Positions 1 through 13,332 of a stretch of 64,000 bases of DNA are shown in pieces. Source of the DNA: Larus michahellis. Taxonomy: Eukaryota > Chordata > Aves > Charadriiformes > Laridae. Positions within the stretch are counted from its first letter, which is position 1; every line of letters begins with the position of its first letter. The position numbers were made by a program, and so were the translations under genes. The stretch is from the NCBI RefSeq assembly GCF_964199755.1, contig NC_133897.1, positions 112,663,579-112,727,578 of the forward strand, in the 5' to 3' direction. Below the pieces are notes generated by a model. It was not told the origin of the DNA and ran no database searches. It worked only from the letters and a program-made list of their open reading frames with translations.

Positions 1-3000
1 ATTGATTAACAAACTAGTTTCTGTTTCATGAAAAGGCCACAACCATCATTTCATGCACTGAAGTTCACAATTGCTCTCCCCAAATCCTTGTCTTTTCAGA
101 GCTCCATAGCTGTCCCTTTTTCCTAACAGCCTTTGCTTTACCATGATCTGATAAGCTACCTGAGATTGATGTCATTGCATTCTACATGATTCCTTTAGTT
201 ATAACTTCCATACCTATTACTAAGACTGGAATGCTTTTGTTCCTCTTTGGTGGTTGCACATATTCAATCATAAAGCTATCACTACCAGATACAAATGCAT
301 ATCATCAGCTTTATTTCCTGTCTCTACTACAATATAATCTATGTACAGCTAAGTGAAGCTTCCATTTACCACCACTTTGGCCTCTGCACAATTTTCTCAT
401 TTTAACTATGCTGTTATTTATTCTGATCGGCTGGCCAAAGACCCACTTTATCAATTGAATCTCTGAAAAATCTTTAGCAATAATCTAGTGAGTTCACACA
501 GGTACTGTTTTCTCATATGCTTCTCATACCCTTTAGTAGAGGTTTTTAATTTTTTTTTTCTTTAAAGTCAACATTTATTCTTGTTGCTAAAAGGTTTGTC
601 TTCTAGCTTAAATCAAAAACTTTCAAAAGGAAAATAATATTAAAGGGGCAGATGTCATCTGGTGATTGTCTTTTTTTAACAATTTGGAAAATGAGAAATT
701 TTAGCAGGTTGCATACTACACTGAATTTCTGCCACCTGAAGTTTTTACTGTCAAAAGTACAGAGGGCAGCGGTTCTAGTAGCACTTGTTCAGCTAGCTTA
801 GTTGATAATGCAGTTCTTGATGACTTTGAGACTGAAGTTTCAAAAATAAATAATATTTGAGAAAATCATAATCTATAGGGAAGAAAGAGGAGGAATAATA
901 CCAAAGCCAGCATCACCACATAATTTTAAACTACCAAAAAACCCTTGAGGATTTTATTTCCATGTTTATTTGCTTTTTCATTCCCTCATGTTGCTCTGGC
1001 ACTCTAAAACCCCAAAAAATTATGACAACAGTATTCTAGACAGCAAATCAAAAAACTTTTTTTTATTATTAAAGATACTTATGTAGAGATTCAGAACATA
1101 GATACCCCTTTATAAGGAATTTTAATATTTTTGTCAACTTGGTCTTTGAATAGTGTTAGGAAATTTTTAAAATGATGGAGTGTAACATCTACTGAGACTA
1201 ATACCTTCCTCAAATCTTGAATTTGAGAGCAATAGTAGTTGGATTCATATATGGTGTCTAGAATACTTTGCATTTTTTCTGTAAATCTGTATACTTCTTA
1301 CATGCAGGGACTGTGGGAGGACCGCATTATTAGTGTTCCTGTTTCCGTATTTATTCTTTCTTTTTAACTGACTGTAATGACTTGCTAATATTTCTGGCGA
1401 AAGTAATAATTTACACGTATTTTAATGCTGAAAATTGCCAACCATACAAAAGATGAGAAGCTGACACAAGGCATAGAAAAAATGGGGACAAATATCCAGG
1501 TTTCATGCTGTGGGATTGTGAAATGCCTGTTTCTTAAACAAGCAAAAGATTTTTACAATATGTATGGGCAGTAGCTTTAAATTCTGTAGATAAACACAAA
1601 TGCAAAGGATTTGATAACTGCACGATTTAAATAAATACTCAAAACCTAGCATGGCTCATGAAATGGATTTTCCCTCCTTTTTCTGTCATGTATAAGATGT
1701 AGTTGAGGTATATTTGGCAGATCTTTAAACAGAATCACATACGCAGTTTGTTTTTCCCCTTCCTCCACTGCTTTGCTTTTCTTTCACTATCATCTGATTT
1801 GTTTAAATGATATCTGGCAGTGTGGGGTTTTTTTTCATTTATCAGATGCTTTGCTGATGCTCTGAATGTAGCTGCTATGGTACTAGAGGAAATCTGTATA
1901 CATACCTGTTTACTTGGCAGAAAAAGAAAAAAAATCCACTGTTGATCATGGCAGCTTTGAACTTTCCTTTCAGGAATTCAAACAACAGCTAATTGGTTGA
2001 TCACCTGAAATAAACTCATGCATACCTATGTCCTGTATATCATATATTCACTGTGGAAATATTTTCTCTACTGTCTAGCCATGCACTGGCTGTGCAGCAC
2101 AATCATTTTCCTGTTATGGCAATTAATATTCAAGACAAATATAAAGAATTCATAGATCACATGGTATTAAATCTTTACTGTTACAGTAAGCAAAGACATG
2201 AAAAAATCATTGCCCTTCAGTAGGTGAATTGGTGGTTTCAGGCCAGTTGGGGATGCCAGCAGCTCTAAAGCACTAATTGATGTTTTCTGGTAGTTTTAGC
2301 AGAAAGGTAAAAAATTTTGTGTGAAGAGAGCTTAAACTAACTTCCAAGCTTTATAGATGGTCCCTTCATAGTTGTTTTGAGTCATGTTGGCAAGGTGGTT
2401 TCAGAAATCTTTTGCTCCCTTTCTCACTCAATAGCTATTTCATCCTGTGGCACGAGCCCAGACTTTGAAGTGCTAGAAGCTAGTCAAAGAGTAGATTTTG
2501 TGCTTACAGGAACAATTTCCAGAGAGACCTGAATAAAAATACTCTGTCTCTGAGCAACTCTGAACACAGGGAGTGTTCTGGTCCAAATCTGTGCTTTCTG
2601 GTTTTGCCTAGAGCTCTCCAAAGGTATTACCTTAAGTATGCCCCTTATCCCAACAGTACATGTTCCAAAATATTACTTTTGTTTGTAAAAAAAGTAATTT
2701 CTTTTCACTAACTGAATTTAAATCATGGCAATATACCTGCGAGTTAGATTGCTACAGTGGAAAGATACTCTGCTGATGAAAATATAGTCATACTCATATA
2801 TTAAATCCCTAAATTTCAAAAAACAGGGGGTTTTGATATATGAATATGTACTTGGTTTTATAACATTGGTCAGTGGTTCAGTTTACTGGCTTGCTTTGCT
2901 GAGATAGATTATTTGGTACAGTTAGTTATCAGAGAGATTTGTATTTACTGAATCCAATTAAAAAAGAGATAATCTCAATCATAAAACAAGAGTTAGGCCT

Positions 3001-6000
3001 TTCAGCATACAGTTCCTGCTCAGTTCCAAGCTGACAAAGATGAACTTTTGAAACGCCTACAAATCCAGGACTGTGCATATGCCATATGTGATTAATCTTC
3101 TGTGTCAAAATTCTAAGGTCTGTACTTGAGAAAAAAGTTTATAACTGAAAGTCCAAAGAGTCAAAGAGAAAAACTCTGGAGCAAAAATGTTTACTTGCAT
3201 AAAATAGATTGGAAAATAAAAAATTACCCTTTATTAAGCTGCATACACTCAATTTGGGTCTGAGGGAACTCACTCCAGTTACTGGAGCTTTAGGGGAGGT
3301 GAAGCACCAGTGGCTAAGCCCAGGTGCCACGTCAGCCCCACTCCACAGCAAAGTAATGCCCTCAGCTGCACCCTTTCCCTCCAATGTCTTAACTTTCTGG
3401 GACTAAAGACCCATGGAAGCCTCCTGTCAAATCCCTGACTTGGATGCCTGTGGATGGTGTGACGTGCTGTGGGGACGTTTCTGCCTGCTGCCTATGCACG
3501 GTCTGTGTCATCTGCTGAGGAAGGGGCATAAATGGGAACCAGTAAAATGAAGAACTCATCATGTGCTGTCATGATCTAGATTTTACAAAGAAAATTGTAA
3601 CTCCTGGCACATACTATGTCCCAGTGTCTGTAGATGGTTCTGCAACAGTAAAATTCCATTGTGGAGGCCCACAACTAGAGAATTTTTTTTTGTCATGGCT
3701 GGATATTAAAATCACTTTGTGGGTTATTTCAGCTTTGCAGAGATAACCAGGAATCACCCTGGTTGGAATCTCTTCACCATATAACATGAATATGAACAAA
3801 TGTTCTTTCATGAACAAATGGAAGAGGATTCTGTTTGTTTTGGAACCTGAACAGACAAAGAGGGGTGATGAGCAAGCCATATGTAGGTGTAATGTGAGTT
3901 GTCTGGGGCATGACTTTGCACTGCTCCATGTATTAAAAAGATCCTCGAAACTGGGGGAAAAAAAAATTACTATTGCAGATTGATTTTTCTCACTATTTTC
4001 ATGATGCTAGTGTATGGGATATAAATACTCCTGCAAAGGATCTCCTTTGCTTCTGCTTTCACTGAGCCTTAATCCATGAGGCAGAGAGCTGCCTATACAG
4101 GAGGTGGGGGCACCCTTGACCACTGCTTTTGGGCATCTTCTCTTGCTAACTGTACACCGTGGTGTTCTTTCTGCCTCTGAGCGGCAGGCTAATGAAGTTG
4201 TTTCACAGCAAAATTACCACAAAAGCATGAGGCAGGGATTAAAAGCTAGTGAGCTTGAGCTGTCAGCTCTTGGTGGAGAGCACCACTACTAACCGTTGCA
4301 ATGATCAACAGTGCTACGCTGCCAAGTGCTTGCCATCACACATGAAGAATTCACTGAATTTGGCGCAAGGTTCAATGAGCTATCTATACCTTTGTGCAAT
4401 GCGGAAATCATATGTAATTTCCAATGTCATTTTGTTGGCATTAGACACACACACACAAATTAGTGCTGTTTAGCAATTAGATGGTTTGGCTTTGAACTGT
4501 TGAGGTGGGGGGTATTTCGTCCATTTTCTGGTTTTGTTTCTTCAGGATATGAGCCCTGTTACTGGCTTCACTTTCTGCCTTCTTCCCCTTTTCAAGGTCA
4601 CAGCTTTAAAGGGACACGATGGATACTTAAAACCGGAGGGGCAGAAGCAGGACAGTTTTATTAATATTCTAAAAATATAGAGTTTTATTTATGAAGTGTG
4701 TGAAGTATTTTAAAAGACAGTCTCAACACTTTTAATTTTTATTGCCACTTGTCTCCAGTCTCTGCCAAAAATTTTCGACACTATACAAAGGTGCCTTTGT
4801 GGCCTAATGCTGTCCATACCTAAACTTCAGATTCTAGCCGTTAAATCCAGTTATACAAGACCTGTGTAAATTTTCATTATATCCGTTATAACTGATTTCA
4901 CAAAAACGAGCACATTCTCCATCTTTCAGATGAAATAAAAAAGGAAGGTCCAGAGTAAGTCTAACTATTAAAAGAAAATCCTACAGCACATTTCACAAGA
5001 ATAAGTGTGTTACTTGGTGTCACTGGCTGTATTCCATCTCATATAATTAGATTTTGCCTACCTGAAATCCCCCCTGTACTTCTAACAGGATATGTTTATT
5101 TTATTTTTTACTTCCCGCATGAAAGCATGCACTAATTTAGATTAGCTGACTTCTGCTCTAGAAGTGGCAAAGTTTCATGTTAGGTGACATTGTTGTATTC
5201 ATAAAAACCATTTGAGCACATAAAATGTTTCTTGTAGGCTTTTGGTGTTCCCTAAATGAAGGAAATTCCATCTGTGCTACTTTAAATTCCTCATCATCAG
5301 CATTGAGATGCAGACTCTGCCTGATTGCTGTGTGAAACGCTGAAAATTCAAAAGCGATCTCACCCTAACTAATTCCTTCGAATGGTGTAACAGAGGCATT
5401 GGCCTCCCTGGATCGAAATAGCAGCCCATTTCATCAGGTGTGTTATTGCTGCCAGTAGCGCAAGGGCTGCAAATATCTGCAGTACTTCCTTGCAGGGAAA
5501 GTTTTTCCCTAAGCTCATCAGCTAATAGTTGATGACGCCCTGAAGCCTTGAGGGTTTGTGTCACTAATTGATTTTTCTTTTTCTTCTAACTATGGTGGTT
5601 TTGTGGCTCTTTTAAGTATGTAACAGCTATGTGGCGTTCATCTCTAATTCACTTTGGATTAATTGAGGTCAACGTTAAATACTTCTGTTAGACAAGAAAG
5701 ATTTTGAATGGTGCTTGACACTGCCACACTGGTAAAATCTTTAGACGCACAGGCAAAGACATCAGGATGGGCTTTTCAAATTCATTTTAAGCAGTAAAGA
5801 ATTTGGGATTGTGTCTGTCTTTTCATGGGTCAGTCACTTGTAATTGCGTACCTCCATGACGGCAGGCTTTGTTCTAATTTTCTGGTCTCATGTAGGGGCA
5901 GTGGCCTAGTTGCTTTTAGTTTTGGTTTTGTTTATTTTTAAAATATATTATGGGCATACATCCCTCTTTATTCTTCTGGAGTCAGATTAGTTATATACTT

Positions 6001-9000
6001 TAGGATTATGTGAAGTACAGTGCACAGAGGCATGTCTTGCCACAGCAGCTGGAGACATTTTATTCCCTGCTGCTGTCTTTCAATGTGTTTTCCTCATCAG
6101 TCCAAAGTAAGAGAATGTGGCACTGCACTGAGCAAATCCATGACGAAATTTCACTCGATACCTCTTGTAAAGAAAACCAACAACCCACCACTGAAAAGCC
6201 CCAACATCTTCCCCTACCTGCCCCATCTTGCAAAGTAAAACTTTCCAAAGAATGATTATACCGTCCTCAGCATCTTGCATTTTGTCCTAATAAACATTCT
6301 TTATTTTAAAAGTGTCTGTTCTAGAGTTAGAGCTCTCTCTGCAGAGCTCTATTTTACTTTTACCCTGTGCTTTGTGCTTTGCTCAGGGCACCCCAAGCAC
6401 TTTCTGTGCATAGTGTTCTGCCTCACAGCTGGTTGAAATCAGAGGGAGTGCTAGCTTTGGTGATGAATAAGTGGGAATTTATTCAGAGCTGAACGTGAAT
6501 AAAGGATACATCTATATCTCTAACAAATAAAGAGTGTATTTATTCAAAAGAGGAGCTGTGTCTAAGGAATATGTATCTTCCACAATCAGTCCACATATTT
6601 TTAGAAAAAATATTGATGAGGGCTCTGCATCATCACTTCCATTGTGATAAATAGTGGTGAGAGAAAGATAAGACACAGGCCTGGAACTTGGGAGAGCCAA
6701 TTATTTCTTTAATTATTTTCAAATGCATTAACAAAGTATATGAATTTAGACATAGATTCTATCAAAACATATTCATAACTTTTTTATGAACACTCTTTCA
6801 TCCACCTGGTTTTGGTCAATTGCTTGTTAGATATGCACTACCTTTATCCATGCTTGAATAATAGTAATCCTACATTTTAAAATCTGCTTGAGCCCAACGT
6901 AAGGCTGTATGTTTTCTTCCACTTGACTCTCCTAGATATCTTTTTCTTCCAGGATGCTAATAATGAGGAATTCTGTCTTTTACTGAGGATTTAATATTGT
7001 ACTATTAGAAACGCTGTCAGTCGGATCTCTTACTTGGTGGCATCCCCCATGGTTTGGCTTAATAGAATCACCACGGACTCAGCAGGAATGTGATTTATTT
7101 TGAGCATTTCTCCAGAATACAGTATTTTTTGTACAACTCCTCCTACTCACAAAGGAAAAGTTCCTGCTTTTATAAAGGGGGAAAAGCTAAATGGCAGTTC
7201 GGACCACTACTAACCATTTCTGTTATTAATGAGCACAGCATAATTCACCCCTGAAAATGAAATTCTGCCACAAGATTTCCATGGGACCCTGAAAATTTAT
7301 TTAACTTTTATTTGCCTCAGTTTCTAAATTTCAAAGGTAGACATCTACAAACAATGTATTACTTATTTAAAACATGTTTTAAAAAATGGACTGGGGAAAA
7401 TTTCAGGAAACAAAATTATTGTAATGTCTCTCCAAGCAGTCATTACTTGTACGAAGCAAGCACTGTAATACTAGACATTTCATGCCTGAATTCTAAAGAG
7501 ATTTAACCAGTCCCAGGTTTTAGCTTTCAGTATGACTTGCATAGAGGCTAGCTTTTAAAGTCCCTTGGTTTCAGTACCTTTCAAGAATTTCCTACAAGAA
7601 GCTCTTTCCATATTTTGTGCAGGGTTTCTTTATTATTTCCATTTTGTATGTAGGGATGGGGAAAACATGTTCATTTTTAAAAATACTAAATCACAAACTT
7701 CCACCTCTGCAACAGGAAAGTCTGAGGTTGTACATTTTGCATCCTGTGCACAAAGGTTAGAAATAATCAGAACAAAATTGGACCCAAAGATAAGTAGAGC
7801 AGAGAATACTGCGTGAATCTTTATTAGTATTTGAGTCCTTATCAGGGATGTGATTCTGAAGCAAAATTTCCTGATTTTCCCTCCTTAGGGTGCAAAACAG
7901 TCTTGCAGTGCTTGGACCAGACTGTTTAGATGAAAGCAAGTCAGCATATGTGCTCTGGGAGCATAAATTGTGTGCTCCACCTGCTTATAAGGGCTCAGGC
8001 CATGGGGCTGGGGTCAACCTAGTCTGCAGTAAAACTCTGAAGTGAATAGAGGACCAAAATTGTGTCCTTAGCACTAGCTGTTTGATGCCACTGAACCATT
8101 GCCATTGGGCCTCACTGGTTGTCCCCTGGGGCTCCCCCACTCTACCCATGGCCCAGGACCCCATTTCAGCTTCCCAGGGCCCCAGCAGCGCCACAGCAGC
8201 TCCACAGAGCCAGACCCACCCGCAGGCCCGTGGCCCTCCCCAGGGAGGTGCCCAATTCCGGGGCTGCCTTGGTGCCCCTGGTTGCCCCACTCCTGGGGTG
8301 GTGGAATAGGCCCGGCTGCCAGGCCCTCCCTTGCCACCCTGTGGGGTCCCATGGGGTGCCTTCAGGTCCCTGGGATGAGTGTCTGGTGTGCAATCCTGCC
8401 AGCCAGAATCTTTGTTCTTGGGATTTTGTTCGTTTGTTTTTCTATGGTCACAATTTAAAGCTCCCGTGTTTCAATCAGTCTCTGTGGGGGCCTGTGTCAT
8501 GAGTGCATGCTTTGTTAGATGAGTACCACACATCCTGCAGGAACCTGCATGCAGTCCCAGCCATCTCCAACCTGTGTTCAAAATACTCAGTGTATCCTTG
8601 CCATGATTGCTGTGTGCTGTTTATTTAGTGTCTAAGACCAAGACAGAGGCATATAGATCAAAATCGAGAATGTAATGAATCAGCATTTCCAAAGGAAAGA
8701 GATGTACCATTGGTGTGATTAGATATATACTCATGTAGACATGCATGGCAAGGTAATACAAGATTGCATTAATATTGTGTTTTAAAACCATTTAAGACAC
8801 CTTCCTCTGTTCAAACTGTACCTCAGTTTTTGCTTCTATGCTCTTTTAGCTCAGTTTCATGAGCTAAGGTACTGTGAGGCTTGTATGTGCCAAAAGCAGG
8901 TCAGATTAATCTATTCCCTAAAATTTGCTGCCTGTGTTGTACAGGTGGAACCCACAATGACTGTTATCAAGTATGTGAGGTCCGCATCGGATGTTCGGGA

Positions 9001-9440
9001 TGGGGCTAATGGGGCTAGTCCTACCTGACAAGTTGGTGGAGGAAAAGCTTTACCATATGGATGTAGTACATTGATTTATAGGGTGAAAGCAAAATGGGGT
9101 CACATGGGAACTAACCACATTTTGTCATGTAGTTGTTTTTGTAAGAGGTCTGCGCTGACCTTAGTGACCCCTGATTGTGTAGTGCTGGTTATGTATACTA
9201 CTAGGTACCCTTTAAAAATCATTAGCTGATTATTATTAAATACCGGAGCTGCTGTGACACAGCCGGTCAGCCTGCCCTGCTGGCACAGGCATGTCATTAC
9301 ATGGAGAGGGCATGAAATGTCTGTGGGAGCAACATTCTCAGAAGTGAGCACCTGAAATGTTTGACCTTTGGGTCTTTTCTTGCAGTTTTGCTTTCCATAT
9401 ATAGAAAATGAGAGAGTTGAGAAGCTGTCAGGGCAAGATA
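1..9440. other. Intergenic flank with no supported gene
   Basis: AT-rich DNA without a coding region I can support. Short ORFs here are chance. The most gene-like is a 95-codon minus-strand frame at 5277-5564, listed as a finding. A GC-rich patch lies at 8080-8400, and a short AC run at about 4445-4457. No CR1 element is visible before 9441. I recognise no RNA gene. Confidence 0.7.
8080..8400. other. GC-rich but CpG-poor patch
   Basis: This 320 bp block is much richer in C and G than its surroundings (many CCC/GGG and CCCAGG words) yet has few CpGs, unlike the PIEZO2 island. All six frames are largely open as a result, giving several overlapping 75-127 codon ORFs that are low-complexity proline/glycine artefacts. 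It may be an ancient repeat or a decayed methylated island. Confidence 0.5.
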
Positions 9441-10082
9441 CAATGTGCCCTTGTTGCCAAAAAGGCCAATGGAATCCTGGGCTGCATAGGGAAGAGTGTG
9501 GCCAGTAGGTGGAAGGAGGTGATTCTCCCCCTCTACTCTGCACTGGTGAGGCCACAACTGGAATACTGCATCCAGTTTTGGGCTCCCCAGTTCAAGAGGG
9601 ACAGGGAACTACTGGAGCGGGTCCAGCGTAGGGCAACTAAGATGATTGAGGGACTGGAGCATCTCCCTTATGAGGAAAGGCTGAGAGAGCTGGGACTCTT
9701 TAGCCTGGAGAAGAGAAGGCTGAGGGGAGACCTTATTATGGCATACAAGTATCTGAAGGGTGGGTTGAAGGAGGATGGTGCCAGACTCTTTTCAGTGGTT
9801 CCCAGTGACAGGACGAGGGGCAACGGGCACAAGTTAGAACATAGGAAGTTCCGTTCAAATACACGGAAAAACTTCTTTACAGTGAGGGTGACAGAGCACT
9901 GGAACAGGCTGCCCAGGGAGGTTGTGGAGTCCCCTTCTCTGGAGATTTTCAAGACTGGCCTGGATGCAGTCCTGAGTGATGTGCTCTAGGCAATCCTGCT
10001 CTAGCAGGGGAGTTGGACTAGATGATCTCTAGAGGTTCCTTCCAACTCTGAAGTTTCTGTGATTCTGTGATTCTGTGATTCT
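9441..10082 (+). mobile_element. CR1 LINE, young 5'-truncated copy
   Basis: The C-terminal CR1 ORF2 frame reads without interruption from about [19 protein letters not shown] to LDAVLSDVL and the TAG at 9987-9989 (about 180 codons). The 3' UTR (GACTAGATGATCTCTAGAGG) and three terminal ATTCTGTG repeats (10055-10080) follow. The last 400 bp nearly match the 34.7 kb copy. The in-frame ATG at 9408 is in flanking DNA, so the predicted 193-residue protein is partly non-CR1 and not a real product. Confidence 0.96.
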
Positions 10083-12224
10083 CCATTCCTCTGAAGAGGA
10101 AAGCATAAACTCACTAGAGCTCAGCACTAGCAAGTGGCTTCTGGAGCTGTTACTGCCCCAGATTTTGGGGCAGGCAGGGTGGAAGGAAATGGGAGTAGTG
10201 AGGCAGGGTGAGGGCAGTGCAGTACTCCTGTAGCTGTGCTGCCATTTCCCATGTTTGATGTGCTCTCCTTAGAGCAGCACAAACCCTTCTTTGTTTCTAG
10301 ATGAGCTCAGACTGCTCCTAACGCCTACTAAAATAAAATGAATTAAAAATTACTAATTGTAGAGATGTGTTTAGAAACTGGCATCTGATGACATATTCCT
10401 CTCCATATACGAGTGCAGCTTTTTAACCAGTTTCCTCCCCAGTTCTCTGTTTGTGTGTTGTCACAGCAAGGTGTGAATATTTTGGAGCAGTGACATAGAT
10501 TGCTGTCTACACATTATGAAAGATTGTTTGTATATAAAATAACATGGTATTGAAGACATGAGGCATAAGAAACAGATTGTAAGAGGTGGATTAGAACAGA
10601 AAAAGTGTTGTAGGGTGGTTGCACACACTGTGGTACCCTTGGAGCTGCGTCATGATACAAGAAGGTTCAGTGTGTGTCTGCCTGACTGAATAACAGAGAG
10701 AAGGGAAAACCTACATGTTTAACCTCTCTGTTCAGAGGCACGTTCTTCTTCTTTAACTGCTGAATGCTGTTCCCCTTTGTTGCTTCCCTAAAATGACTTA
10801 TTTTTAACCATTCTGAATTATGGATACTTTTTGTAGGCCTCTAAATTCAAATGTAAAGTAGCATTTTTTCTAAAATCTTAGACTGTGAACACCTGCAGAG
10901 TATTTATTTACTCATTTTGTTTGAAATTGATTAATTTGATATAATACCCTGCCCAATCTACTGCGCTGTCGCAGTTGTCCTGGGGCTTGCTGTTAGGAGG
11001 AGGCAGAATATTCTGTAAGGATCACGACTGCATTAAAAGAAAAGCAAATTTCAGTGCCTTGGGGATTTGCCTGGTGTTGAGTATTTATGAAATAGAATAA
11101 AGACCCTTCTTCAAAGTTTGATTTATTTTTCAAAAAAGGCTTGAATTGTATGCCTTGTAACTACAACCACTGCTTGATTCCTTCTTAGGATTCTAGATAT
11201 GCTTGGGGTTTTTTTATTTCATTTTTAATCTAAATTTCTGATGAAAGCTGGAGCACCCTGAAATAGAGACTTGCATTATGATGATCACCTTAACAAGGAA
11301 AATGGATATTCCCTGCACAGCAAGGAAGAAGATCACCTGAAACACTGCCTTTTAAAATCTCATGTGTAGATAGCTGTCTCTACTACGTCCAACTTTAAAA
11401 AACCCCACTCTGTTAAAAAAACCCAAAACCTCAGTGAAATATTTATGAGCAAAAGAATAAAAGGGGACGATCATGGAACGCAAGGTATCTACAGACATGT
11501 GAAAAAGAAAGAAGCAGTAGTTAAGTGCTAAGCTTACTTACTGCTGTGTGTCTGGTTTGCTGCAGCAGTTCAACCTCTCCATTCTGGCATTTCAGCTGGA
11601 AGCCTGCTCTGAGAAAAGCCCTGTAATAAAGCCAAAGTTAAGAGTGATGTGCTGTACTACACCTCTTCAGCAAAACATGTGTCAGTGTCTCTTCAAAGTT
11701 ATGTCTAGGGAACTGTGCAGAGCACTTCCAAGTGCAGCAATGGATGAAGCAATGCAATGATTTTAGCTCCTTGCTCTCAGCTTCTATCATCTGTTGTGTT
11801 TGAATTCTCGTGGATTAACTCCTTTGGAGCAGCTTTGACTGATAAGCTTTGGCAGTAATATAAAAAGACTGGTGCACATCTGGCTGTCTTTCATGTTGTT
11901 TGTACTATACACTAAGAAAGTCAGAACTATACTTGCCTACCTATAAAGGAACAAATATTTACTTTTGTCCAGGAGAAGTACTTATTCCTTTTGGTCTACA
12001 ATATAAGGACATATTCTGCCTATTTCTAAATTATCTTCAGAAATGACATTTAATCTTTGAGTCACAGCAAGACAATGTCAGGCAGGACATCAGAGCTCTT
12101 GTGCCTGATAGTGGCAGGATAGTACCTTCAATGCAAAATTACTTTTTTATACCTGGTGACCTTAAAGGTAACAGGTCAGTGATGCTAGGGGATTCCTTTA
12201 AAGTCCAGAATAAATGCAACTCCT
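10083..12224. other. Intergenic spacer between CR1 copies
   Basis: Two kilobases of AT-rich sequence with no recognisable gene, RNA or repeat. The only sizeable ORF (11548-11760) is unremarkable in composition. Confidence 0.7.
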
Positions 12225-12256
12225 GACAGTGAGCACCAGACGACAGTGAGCACCAG
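12225..12256 (+). repeat. Two direct copies of a 15-mer at the 5' edge of a CR1
   Basis: GACAGTGAGCACCAG occurs at 12225-12239 and exactly again at 12242-12256, separated by AC. It sits directly against the 5' truncation point of the 12.3 kb CR1 copy, where target-primed reverse transcription can leave small duplications. Confidence 0.85.
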
Positions 12257-12257
12257 T

Positions 12258-13332
12258 ACCCTTCACTGGATAAAAAACTGGCTAGATGGCTTGGCCCAAA
12301 GAGTTTAGGTGAACAGAGTTAAATCCATTTAGCAGCCAGCTACAAGTGATATTTCCCTGTGCTCAGTAGTGGGGCCTGTTCTGTTTAATATCTTTATCAA
12401 CCATCTGGACGAGGGGATACTGTGCACCCTCAGTAACTTTGCAGATGACACCAAGTTGGGTGGGACTGTTGATCTGCTTGAGGGTAGGATGGCTCTACAG
12501 AGGGATCTGGACAGGATGGATCGATGGGCCAAGGCCAATGATATGAGATTCAACAAGGCCAAGTGCTGGATTCCGTACTTGGGTCACAGCAACACCATGC
12601 AGCATTACAAGCATGGGGAAAAGTATCTGGAAAGCCCAGTGGAAAAGAACATGAGGGTGTTGGTCAACAGCCATCTGAACATGGGCCAGCAGTGTGCCCA
12701 GGTGGCCAAGAAGGCCGATAGCATCCTGGCCTGTATTAGAAATAGTGTGGCCAGCAGGACTAGGTAAGTGATCGTCCCTCTGTACTGGGCACTGGTGAGG
12801 CCCCACCTTGAATACTATGTCCAGCTTTGGGCCCCTCACCACAAGAAAGACATTGAGGTGCTGGAGCGGGTCCAGAGAAGGGCAACAAAGCTGGTGAGGG
12901 GTCTGGAGCACAAGCCTTATGAGGAGCGGCTGAGGGAGCTGGGGTTGTTTAGCCTGGAGAAAAGGAGGCTGAGGGGAGACCTTATCGCTCTCTATAACTA
13001 CCTGAAAGGAGGCTGTAGCGAGGTGGGGGTCGGTCTCTTCTCCCAAGTAACAAGCGATAGGGCAAGAGGAAGTAGCTTCAAGTTGTGCCAGAGGAGGTTT
13101 AGATTGGATATTAGGAAAATTTTCTTTACTTAAAGGGTTGTCAAGCATTGGAACAGGCTGCCCAGGGGTGTGGTTGAGTAGTCATCCCTGGAGGTATTTA
13201 AAAGACATGTAGATGTGGCACTTAGGGACACGGTTTAGTGGTGGACTTGTCAGTGGTAGGTTAATGGTTGGACTCAATGATCTTAAAAGTCTTTTCCAAC
13301 CTAAATGATTCTATGATTCTATGACTGTATGA
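12258..13332 (+). mobile_element. CR1 LINE, longest ORF2 fragment, two in-frame stops
   Basis: Homology begins upstream of the RT motif GPVLFNIFINHLDEG, includes the catalytic FADDTKLGG block and continues to the 3' UTR with terminal ATTCTATGATTCTATGA (about 13308-13324). The coding part from 12369 to 13133 is one frame broken by TAA at 12765-12767 (after ASRTR) and TAA at 13131-13133 (after FFT). At both sites other copies have GAA/GAG for glutamate, so single G-to-T changes explain them. This copy extends furthest 5' of all CR1s here but still lacks the endonuclease. Confidence 0.95.

Noticed and set aside
8099-8502. Overlapping 119-127 codon ORFs in the GC-rich patch
   Set aside because: Open in many frames on both strands, with low-complexity proline/glycine composition.
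9408-9989. A 193-residue stand-alone gene
   Set aside because: It is the C-terminal end of CR1 ORF2 with an ATG supplied by flanking DNA.
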